A stretch of DNA of 17,024 bases, from NCBI GenBank assembly GCA_021414185.1, contig JAIOOZ010000597.1, forward strand, positions 1 through 17,024. Reading direction: 5' to 3'. The position numbers and the translations under genes were made by a program. The notes beneath the pieces were generated by a model, which made no database searches, was not told where the DNA came from, and worked only from the letters and a program-made list of their open reading frames with translations. Below, piece by piece: positions 1-5,206 of this stretch (positions are counted from its first letter, which is position 1; the number at the start of each line of letters is the position of its first letter). Source of the DNA: Betaproteobacteria bacterium (lineage in GTDB: Bacteria > Pseudomonadota > Gammaproteobacteria > Burkholderiales > SG8-41).

Positions 1-279
1 TTCAACCACGATCATTCCAGTCTTGGCAGTGCGTTGACGCAGTGCCTTGGCGTCGCGGTATTCGTCCGACGCCCACCATTGCTTGGCGCGTTCCATGCTC
101 GGAAATTCGAGCACGACCACGCGCTTGGGCTGCCACGAACCTTCCAGCGTTTCGCACGCGGCGCCCCTGACCGCAAATTTACCGCCGTAAGCGGCCAGCG
201 ATGCGGGCACCATTTTCTTGTAGTCGTCGTAGCCCGCAGGATCGGTGACTTCGACTTGCACGATGATGTAAGCTGACAT
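1..279 (-). CDS. DUF1330 family protein, 3' end cut by the window edge
   Basis: Ninety-three codons are visible, starting MSAYIIVQVEVTDPAGYDDY and still open at base 1. Family members are usually about 95-100 residues, so only a few residues should be missing. The N-terminal beta strand, the D-P-x-x-Y-x-x-Y pattern, the mid-protein GGKFAVRGA stretch and the later VVLEFPSMEQAKQWW segment are typical of DUF1330, a ferredoxin-like dimeric alpha/beta-barrel family. The biochemical role of the family is not established, and no catalytic residue can be named. The ATG (279-277) has GGGGAG upstream on the minus strand, which supports this start. The gene is transcribed away from the tRNA-Val gene, so the two share a 152-base divergent spacer. 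The family call is from remembered motifs, and I am fairly sure of it. Confidence 0.85.
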   Translation of the reverse strand, partial: MSAYIIVQVEVTDPAGYDDYKKMVPASLAAYGGKFAVRGAACETLEGSWQPKRVVVLEFPSMERAKQWWASDEYRDAKALRQRTAKTGMIVVE

Positions 280-391
280 TCGATCTCCCCGCAGTGTCTG
301 ACCGCATATTTTGGATGCACTATATGGCGCGACCGGAATCGTCGCAACCGGGACGCAGACCGCATCAAATTCCGCGTAAACAGGCATTTAA

Positions 392-420
392 TTGAACGAC
401 TGCGCAGCATCAGGTAGAAT
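392..420 (+). promoter_or_regulatory. Sigma-70 promoter of the tRNA-Val gene
   Basis: TTGAAC (392-397) and TAGAAT (415-420) are separated by exactly 17 bases. The -10 box lies 11 bases before the first base of the tRNA. The stretch after the -10 box, GCCCGG, is GC-rich, as in the discriminators of stable-RNA promoters under stringent control. Stringent control is inferred from this; the boxes are seen directly. Confidence 0.8.
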
Positions 421-431
421 GCCCGGCTTTT

Positions 432-508
432 AGGCGCGTAGCTCAGCTGGTTAGAGCACCACCTTGACATGGTGGGGGTCGTTGGTTCGAGTCCAATCGC
501 GCCTACCA
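432..508 (+). tRNA. tRNA-Val(GAC)
   Basis: A full 77-base cloverleaf can be drawn, with the CCA encoded (506-508). The acceptor stem is AGGCGCG (432-438) with CGCGCCT (498-504). The anticodon stem is CCACC/GGTGG with loop TTGACAT, giving anticodon GAC at 466-468. The T-arm contains GGTTCGAGTCC. The body closely resembles Escherichia coli tRNA-Val GAC as I remember it. A sigma-70 promoter lies immediately upstream. Confidence 0.97.
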
Positions 509-514
509 ATTGCC

Positions 515-538
515 AAAGCGGACACGGAGTGCCGCTTT
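515..538 (+). terminator. Weak hairpin after tRNA-Val, possible terminator
   Basis: AAAGCGG (515-521) and CCGCTTT (532-538) form a perfect 7-bp stem with a 10-base loop, six bases after the tRNA 3' end. Only three T residues close the stem and no longer T tract follows. It may be a weak terminator or a trailer structure that guides tRNA 3' processing. Confidence 0.4.
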
Positions 539-624
539 AGCGTCGCGCGTTGGAACGGACGGAAACGCCGTTCAACGCTTGGCCCGAATGGTTGTGAATA
601 CATGGAATACGGAAAGAGAGCGTT

Positions 625-663
625 ATGACACCGCGAACTTGCACGTCGTACCTGCGACACTAG
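625..663 (+). CDS. Putative thrS leader peptide MTPRTCTSYLRH
   Basis: This 12-codon reading frame starts with ATG at 625-627, preceded by the purine-rich GGAAAGAGAG (611-620) four bases upstream, and ends with TAG at 661-663. Three of its 12 residues are Thr: ACA (628-630), ACT (637-639) and ACG (643-645). The enzyme encoded downstream is threonyl-tRNA synthetase. The stop codon sits at the first bases of an antiterminator arm, so a ribosome finishing the peptide would disrupt that arm, while one stalled on the Thr codons would not. This is the arrangement known from pheM-pheST and the thr, his and trp leaders. The reading frame, codons and pairings are seen directly; translation and Thr sensing are inferred. 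Two CGA Arg codons are also present and could contribute to stalling. Confidence 0.6.
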   Translation: MTPRTCTSYLRH

Positions 664-702
664 TCGTGCTGTTTTTCGCGGTCTGGAAAAAAGTGCGGCT
701 AG
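660..702 (+). promoter_or_regulatory. Predicted antiterminator hairpin of the thrS leader
   Basis: Bases 660-670 can pair with 692-702 over 11 consecutive pairs, three of them G-T wobbles. After one G671/A691 mismatch, 672-677 pairs with 685-690 (one wobble), leaving a 7-base loop at 678-684. This structure takes up the whole left arm of the terminator at 687-698, so the two folds exclude each other. A third pairing, CCGCGAA (631-637) with TTCGCGG (675-681), would block the antiterminator when the leader is not translated. All pairings were made by hand, and no free energies were computed. Confidence 0.6.
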
Positions 703-717
703 CCCGCGCTTTTTTTT
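687..717 (+). terminator. Intrinsic terminator (attenuator) just upstream of thrS
   Basis: AAAAAAGTGCGG (687-698) pairs with CCGCGCTTTTTT (704-715) over 12 bp including one wobble. The loop is CTAGC and the T run extends to 717. This is a strong rho-independent terminator and it would also work on the minus strand. It ends only 24 bases before the thrS ATG, so it must be read through for thrS to be expressed from the upstream promoter region. That position marks it as an attenuator rather than an end-of-transcript signal. Confidence 0.8.
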
Positions 718-741
718 CGTCTTTTCGTTGAGTAAATCAAA

Positions 742-2658
742 ATGCCCAATATCAAACTTCCCGACGGCTCGGTCCGTCAATTCGATAAACCGGTGGCAGT
801 CGCCGCGGTTGCCGCGGCCATTGGTCCCGGCCTTGCAAAGGCTGCGCTCGGCGGCAAGGTCAACGGCGCGCTGGTCGATACGTCGTTCGTCATCGACAAG
901 GACAGCGATCTCGCCATCATCACCGACAAGAGTCCCGAAGGGCTCGACCTGATCCGCCACTCGACGGCGCATCTGCTGGCCTATGCAGTGAAGGAATTGT
1001 TTCCTGATGCGCAGGTCACGATAGGTCCGGTCATCGACAACGGGTTCTATTACGATTTTTCCTACAAGCGGCCGTTTACGCCGGACGACCTTGCGGCGAT
1101 CGAAAAACGCATGGCCGAACTTGCCAAGCGCGATTTGCCGGTGACGCGCGAAGTATGGCCGCGCGACAAGGCAGTTGAGTTTTTCAAGTCCATCGGCGAG
1201 CACTACAAGGCTGAAATCATCGCGTCGATTCCGCAAGGCGAAGACGTATCGCTGTATCGCGAAGGCGATTTCATCGACCTGTGCCGTGGGCCGCACGTGC
1301 CGTCGACCGGCAAGCTGAAGGTTTTCAAGCTGATGAAACTCGCCGGAGCGTACTGGCGCGGCGATTCCAAGAACGAGATGCTCCAGCGGGTTTACGGCAC
1401 GGCGTGGGCGAAGAAGGAAGAGCAGGACGCCTATTTGCACATGCTGGAAGAGGCCGAGAAACGCGATCACCGGCGGCTCGCCAAGCAGCTCGACCTTTTT
1501 CACATGCAGGACGAAGCGCCGGGCCTGGTGTTCTGGCATCCGCACGGCTGGACGGTCTGGCAGCAGGTCGAGCAGTACATGCGCCGTGTTTACCAGGACA
1601 ACGGTTACCGGGAAGTGAAGTGCCCGCAGATACTCGACCGCTCGCTGTGGGAGAAGTCCGGCCACTGGGAGAATTACCACGAGCATATGTTCACCACGGC
1701 GAGCGAGAACCGCGATTACGCATTGAAGCCGATGAACTGTCCCGGTCACGTCCAGATATACAACAACGGCCTGCATAGCTATCGTGATTTGCCGCTGCGT
1801 TACGGCGAATTCGGTGCTTGTCATCGCAACGAACCTTCAGGCTCGCTGCACGGCATCATGCGCGTGCGCGGCTTTACGCAGGACGACGGCCACATATTCT
1901 GCACCGAAGCGCAAATCGAACCCGAGGTCGAGAACTTCATCGATCTGCTGGTCAACGTTTATCGCGACTTCGGTTTCGACGAAATCATTTACAAACTATC
2001 GACACGTCCGGTGAAACGCGTGGGTTCGGACGAGACCTGGGATGTGGCGGAAAAGGCGCTCGCGGATGCTTTGAACAAAAAAGGCGTGCCGTGGGATACC
2101 TTGCCGGGCGAGGGCGCATTTTATGGGCCGAAAATCGAATTTTCGCTCAAAGACTCCATCGGCCGTGTCTGGCAATGCGGAACGGTGCAGGTCGATTTTT
2201 CGATGCCGGGGCGCCTCGGGGCTGAATACGTCGCGGAAGACAACGCGCGCCATGTGCCGGTGATGCTCCACCGGGCGATTGTCGGCTCCATGGAGCGTTT
2301 TATCGGGATTTTGCTGGAAAACTATGCCGGGGCGCTGCCGGTATGGCTGGCGCCAGTCCAGGTCGTGGTCATGAATATCACCGCCAACCAGGCCGCTTAC
2401 GCCGAACAAGTGGTCGCGGAACTGAGGCGGGCCGGGTTGCGGGTCGAATCCGACTTGAGAAATGAGAAAATAACCTATAAAATTCGGGAACATAGTCTGC
2501 AAAAGCTGCCGTATCAGGTCATCTTGGGTGACAAGGAGATGGCGGCGCAGACAGTTGCCGTGCGGACCCGCAAAGGCGAAGACCTCGGCCAGATGCCGAT
2601 TAAGGACTTCGCTGAGCGCCTGCTGGATGAGGCGCGAAAGCTTGGGCGCGCGGCATAA
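742..2658 (+). CDS. thrS: Threonyl-tRNA synthetase
   Basis: This 638-residue class II synthetase attaches Thr to tRNA-Thr in the cytoplasm and edits mischarged Ser. An N-terminal TGS domain (about 1-62) precedes the editing domain, which has the H73-x3-H77 and C181-R-G-P-H185 motifs. The catalytic core follows, with zinc ligands C333 (MNCPGH), H384 (DDGHIFC) and H510 (VMLHRA). These match the E. coli zinc ligands within one position. Motif 3 is HRAIVGSMERFIGIL, and the C-terminal anticodon-binding domain spans about 540-638. Length is normal for the family. The ATG start gives the usual MPxIxLPDGS beginning, but its Shine-Dalgarno sequence is poor. The gene heads the thrS-infC-rpmI-rplT-pheST-ihfA order, and its leader carries a likely threonine attenuator (625-717). 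Confidence 0.98.
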   Translation: MPNIKLPDGSVRQFDKPVAVAAVAAAIGPGLAKAALGGKVNGALVDTSFVIDKDSDLAIITDKSPEGLDLIRHSTAHLLAYAVKELFPDAQVTIGPVIDNGFYYDFSYKRPFTPDDLAAIEKRMAELAKRDLPVTREVWPRDKAVEFFKSIGEHYKAEIIASIPQGEDVSLYREGDFIDLCRGPHVPSTGKLKVFKLMKLAGAYWRGDSKNEMLQRVYGTAWAKKEEQDAYLHMLEEAEKRDHRRLAKQLDLFHMQDEAPGLVFWHPHGWTVWQQVEQYMRRVYQDNGYREVKCPQILDRSLWEKSGHWENYHEHMFTTASENRDYALKPMNCPGHVQIYNNGLHSYRDLPLRYGEFGACHRNEPSGSLHGIMRVRGFTQDDGHIFCTEAQIEPEVENFIDLLVNVYRDFGFDEIIYKLSTRPVKRVGSDETWDVAEKALADALNKKGVPWDTLPGEGAFYGPKIEFSLKDSIGRVWQCGTVQVDFSMPGRLGAEYVAEDNARHVPVMLHRAIVGSMERFIGILLENYAGALPVWLAPVQVVVMNITANQAAYAEQVVAELRRAGLRVESDLRNEKITYKIREHSLQKLPYQVILGDKEMAAQTVAVRTRKGEDLGQMPIKDFAERLLDEARKLGRAA

Positions 2659-2683
2659 CTTTTTGATATAGCGGGGTTTTCAT

Positions 2684-3340
2684 ATAGTTCAGGAAAAAGA
2701 GCCGCGCATCAACGGCGAAATTAATGCTCCCGAAGTCCGGTTGATCGGGCCCAACGGGGAACAGGTTGGCATCGTCACGATTGCAGCCGCCAATGCGCAG
2801 GCGGAAGCGGCAGAGCTGGATCTGGTGGAAATCGCGCCGACGGCAGTGCCGCCGGTTTGCCGTGTCATGGATTACGGCAAATTCAAGTACCGCGAAAGCA
2901 AGCGGCGGCACGAAGCGAAGCTGAAGCAGAAGCAGATCATCGTCAAGGAAGTGAAGTTTCGTCCGAGCACCGACGACGGCGATTACAAGATCAAGCTGCG
3001 CAACCTGACGCGTTTCCTCGATGAAGGAGACAAGTGCAAGGTGACGTTGCGGTTCCGCGGACGCGAGATGGCGCACCAGGAATTTGGCATCCGGCTTATC
3101 GAGCGGGTGAAAAACGATCTCGAGCCGTTCAGCGTGGTCGAGCAGTGGCCGAAAATGGAAGGGCGGCAGATGGTCATGGTGTTGTCGCCGAAAAAGGCCG
3201 TCATCAAACCGGCTGCCGCGGCGCCGAAGAAAGATGCGGCGAAAGATGCCGTAAATAAGGAAGCGAAAGAAGCAGCAAAGCCGGCGCCCGCCGCAGTCGC
3301 GGAACCGGCAGCAGCAACGGCGACAGCCGAAAAAAAGTAG
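2684..3340 (+). CDS. infC: Translation initiation factor IF3, ATA start codon
   Basis: IF3 binds the 30S subunit, keeps it apart from 50S and checks start codons. The N-domain signature RINGEI-APEVRLIGPNGEQVGIV is followed by the linker and the C-domain (KEVKFRPSTDDGDYKIKL, then FRGREMAHQEFG). The frame is closed upstream by TAG at 2669-2671 and has no ATG, GTG or TTG before the conserved N-domain. ATA at 2684-2686 is the best start, with GGGG (2673-2676) seven bases upstream, giving 218 residues. Starting at the TTG at 2741 would delete the conserved RINGEI segment. Bacterial infC genes are known to use rare starts (AUU in E. coli) so that IF3 represses its own synthesis; the same logic is inferred here. 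After about residue 170 the protein has a long Ala/Lys-rich tail. It lies 25 bases after thrS. Confidence 0.93.
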   Translation: MVQEKEPRINGEINAPEVRLIGPNGEQVGIVTIAAANAQAEAAELDLVEIAPTAVPPVCRVMDYGKFKYRESKRRHEAKLKQKQIIVKEVKFRPSTDDGDYKIKLRNLTRFLDEGDKCKVTLRFRGREMAHQEFGIRLIERVKNDLEPFSVVEQWPKMEGRQMVMVLSPKKAVIKPAAAAPKKDAAKDAVNKEAKEAAKPAPAAVAEPAAATATAEKK

Positions 3341-3361
3341 TTGCAGTCCAGAAGTAGTTGT

Positions 3362-3398
3362 CCGGGTTCCCGAAGTCTTCCCACTGGGAAGCACCCGG
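3362..3398 (+). promoter_or_regulatory. Two-part stem-loop between infC and rpmI, possible L20 operator
   Basis: An outer stem, CCGGGT (3362-3367) with ACCCGG (3393-3398), encloses an inner stem, CTTCCC (3377-3382) with GGGAAG (3386-3391) and an ACT loop. The stems are separated by a 9-base bulge on the left and one base on the right. No T run follows, so it is not an intrinsic terminator. It lies 15 bases before the GGAG ribosome site of rpmI (3416-3419). In E. coli, L20 represses rpmI-rplT by binding structured mRNA in this region. That this hairpin does the same is an inference from position and shape. Confidence 0.5.
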
Positions 3399-3424
3399 CG
3401 CTATGTCAGAAAAATGGAGTAGTC

Positions 3425-3622
3425 ATGCCTAAGATGAAGACCAAGAGCGGCGCGAAAAAGCGCTTCAAGGTGGCCGCCAGCGGCCGCATCAAACGGGGCA
3501 GCGCGTTTCTGCGCCACATCCTCACCAAGAAAACCACCAAGCGCAAGCGTCAGTTGCGCGGCGGTACCGGCGTGCACGAGAGCGATCAGCATTCCGTCCA
3601 CAAAATGCTTCCCTACGCGTAA
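3425..3622 (+). CDS. rpmI: 50S ribosomal protein L35
   Basis: The product is a 65-residue, very basic protein that starts MPKMKTKSGAKKRFKV and contains the L35 pattern HILTKKTTKRKRQLRG, ending in HKMLPYA. Length is typical. L35 is a late-assembling protein of the large ribosomal subunit. The ATG has GGAG (3416-3419) five bases upstream. The longer upstream reading in the same frame crosses the infC-rpmI hairpin and lacks family similarity, so it was not used. The gene lies 84 bases after infC and 11 bases before rplT, so rpmI and rplT are very likely co-translated. Repression by L20 is known for this gene pair in other bacteria, and the stem-loop at 3362-3398 is a candidate site. Confidence 0.97.
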   Translation: MPKMKTKSGAKKRFKVAASGRIKRGSAFLRHILTKKTTKRKRQLRGGTGVHESDQHSVHKMLPYA

Positions 3623-3633
3623 GGAGATGAGCC

Positions 3634-3993
3634 ATGCCTAGAGTCAAACGTGGCGTCACCGCGCGTGCCGCCCATAAAAAAGTCATCGCGCGCGCCAAGG
3701 GTTTCCGCGGCCGCCGCAACAACGTATTCCGCATCGCCAACGAAGCGGTCATGCGCGCCGGGCAGTATGCCTACCGCGACCGCCGCAACAAGAAACGCGA
3801 TTTCCGCAGCCTGTGGATCACGCGCATAAACGCCGCGGTGCGTGAACACGGTTTGTCGTACAGCGTATTCATGAACGGGCTGAAAAAAGCCGCGATCGTG
3901 GTCGACCGCAAAGTGCTGGCAGATATCGCCGTCATGGACAAGCCTGCGTTTACGAAGTTTGTCGAAAAAGCCAAGGCCACCCTCGGCGTCTGA
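3634..3993 (+). CDS. rplT: 50S ribosomal protein L20
   Basis: This 119-residue basic protein begins MPRVKRGVTARAAHKKVIARAKGFRGRRNNVFRIA across its long, RNA-bound N-terminal extension, which is the L20 signature. The globular C-domain (about 60-119) contains INAAVREHGLSYSVFMNGL. L20 binds 23S rRNA early in 50S assembly and in several bacteria also represses its own operon. Length is typical. The start has a good site, AAGGAG, ahead of GATGAGCC-ATG. An intrinsic terminator begins 17 bases after the stop codon, so this gene probably ends one transcript while partial readthrough feeds pheST. Confidence 0.98.
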   Translation: MPRVKRGVTARAAHKKVIARAKGFRGRRNNVFRIANEAVMRAGQYAYRDRRNKKRDFRSLWITRINAAVREHGLSYSVFMNGLKKAAIVVDRKVLADIAVMDKPAFTKFVEKAKATLGV

Positions 3994-4010
3994 GCGGAGT
4001 CGACGACCAG

Positions 4011-4049
4011 AAGGAGGCTGCGCCCGCAGAGGTCGGCCTCCTTTTTTTT
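4011..4049 (+). terminator. Intrinsic terminator between rplT and pheS
   Basis: AAGGAGGC (4011-4018) pairs with GCCTCCTT (4036-4043) over 8 perfect bp, with T residues continuing to 4049. The 17-base loop could itself fold as CTGC-GCCC-GCAG. A competing pairing, CGACC (4004-4008) with GGTCG (4031-4035), would shut the left arm inside another hairpin. The pheS start codon lies 10 bases after the T run. In E. coli this gap holds the pheM leader peptide and attenuator. Here there is no room for a leader peptide, so control would have to come from incomplete termination, rplT translation or a protein. Confidence 0.8.
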
Positions 4050-4059
4050 CGGATCAAGC

Positions 4060-5046
4060 GTGGAAAAATTAGAAACTATCGTGCAGGAGGCGCTGCAGTC
4101 GTTTGCCGTGATCACGGATGCGGCGCAGCTCGAGCACGCCAAGGCGCGTTACCTCGGCAAGGCCGGCGCACTCACTGAATTGCAGAAAAGTCTCGGCAAG
4201 CTTGCGCCGGAGGAGCGTCCCGCCATGGGCGCGCGCTTCAATGCCGCGAAAGAACAGATAGAAGCGGCGCTCGCAGCCCAACGCAACAAAATCCAGTCGG
4301 CAAAACTCGACGCGAAGCTGGCGCTGGAAGCGCTGGATGTCACCCTGCCGGGGCGGGGCATTGGTGCCGGCGGATTGCACCCGGTCACGCGTTCGCTCCA
4401 ACGTATAGAAGCATTGTTTCATTCAATTGGCTTCGAAGTCGCCGACGGTCCGGAGATCGAATCCGACTATTACAACTTTACCGCGCTGAACCAGCCGGAA
4501 AACCATCCGGCGCGCTCGATGCACGATACGTTTTACCTGGACGACGGCAAGCATTTGCTGCGCACGCACACGTCGCCGATCCAGATCCGTTACATGGAAA
4601 CGCACAAACCGCCGATCAAGATCATCGCACCAGGCCGCGTCTATCGCGTTGATTCGGATGCAACGCACTCGCCGATGTTCCATCAGATCGAAGGCTTGTG
4701 GATAGACGAGCATGTGAGTTTTGCCGATCTCAAAGGCGTGGTGGTGGATTTCCTGCGGCGTTTTTTCGAGCGTGATGATCTGAAAGTGCGCTTCCGGCCG
4801 TCGTTCTTTCCGTTCACCGAACCGTCAGCTGAAATCGACATGAGTTTTGGCGATGGCTGGCTGGAAATCGGCGGCTGCGGCATGGTGCATCCCAACGTGC
4901 TGCGCAACGTCAACATCGACAGCGAAAAATACCAGGGCTTTGCGTTCGGCCTCGGCCCGGATCGCCTGACGATGCTGAGATATGGCGTGAACGATCTGCG
5001 TCTTTTCTACGAGAATGATTTACGGTTTTTAAGGCAGTTTAATTGA
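4060..5046 (+). CDS. pheS: Phenylalanyl-tRNA synthetase alpha subunit
   Basis: The 328-residue alpha subunit forms the catalytic half of the alpha2-beta2 enzyme that charges tRNA-Phe. An N-terminal coiled coil (about 1-85) binds the tRNA. The class II core shows HPARSMHDTFYL, then LRTHTSPIQIRYM, motif 2 around PGRVYRVDSDATHSPMFHQ, the GGCGMVHPNVL segment and motif 3 GFAFGLGPDRLTMLRYG. Length matches the family (about 327-345). The chosen start is GTG at 4060, placed 10 bases after a terminator T run, with only a weak GGAT site. No better start leaves the coiled coil intact. The last base of the TGA stop is the first base of a 153-bp palindromic element, so the element lies immediately against, and partly within, the gene end. 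The C-terminus RFLRQFN is normal in length. Confidence 0.98.
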   Translation: MEKLETIVQEALQSFAVITDAAQLEHAKARYLGKAGALTELQKSLGKLAPEERPAMGARFNAAKEQIEAALAAQRNKIQSAKLDAKLALEALDVTLPGRGIGAGGLHPVTRSLQRIEALFHSIGFEVADGPEIESDYYNFTALNQPENHPARSMHDTFYLDDGKHLLRTHTSPIQIRYMETHKPPIKIIAPGRVYRVDSDATHSPMFHQIEGLWIDEHVSFADLKGVVVDFLRRFFERDDLKVRFRPSFFPFTEPSAEIDMSFGDGWLEIGGCGMVHPNVLRNVNIDSEKYQGFAFGLGPDRLTMLRYGVNDLRLFYENDLRFLRQFN

Positions 5047-5198
5047 ACCGCCAAGGCGCCACGGCCGCCAAGAAGAACTGGCGTGTCCGGACTCTAATAA
5101 CAAAACGATTACGGTATTTACAGAGTAAAAGATCTGGTTTTGATGTTTTGAGTCGCTTGGTGTGGTTTTCACTTGGCGGCCTTGGCGTCTTGGCGGTT
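5046..5198 (+). mobile_element. MITE-like nested palindrome between pheS and pheT
   Basis: The first 27 bases (5046-5072, beginning AACCGCCAAG) and the last 27 (5172-5198, ending TTGGCGGTT) are inverted copies with two mismatches. The repeats are built of GCCAAG-like units. The interior is also symmetric: GACTC (5090-5094) with GAGTC (5150-5154), AAAAC (5102-5106) with GTTTT (5145-5149), and a central hairpin TTTAC-AGA-GTAAA (5117-5129) whose midpoint matches that of the terminal repeats within about one base. No reading frame is present. This is the form of a non-autonomous transposable or fold-back repeat, and similar GCCAAG-rich repeats are common in environmental proteobacterial genomes as I remember them. 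No target-site duplication was recognised. Confidence 0.8.
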
Positions 5199-5206
5199 AA
5201 AAATAT

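Noticed and set aside
602..628. Alternative leader frame MEYGKRAL overlapping the thrS leader
   Set aside because: It has no Thr codon and no good ribosome site, and its stop is far from the antiterminator arm. The 625-663 frame fits better.
451..1824. 457-codon open frame on the minus strand
   Set aside because: It runs antisense through thrS and tRNA-Val and has an Arg-rich, family-less translation. It is a shadow of high-GC codon use.
2741..3340. infC starting at TTG 2741
   Set aside because: This start would remove the conserved RINGEI-APEVR segment of the IF3 N-domain, which is plainly encoded upstream in the same frame.
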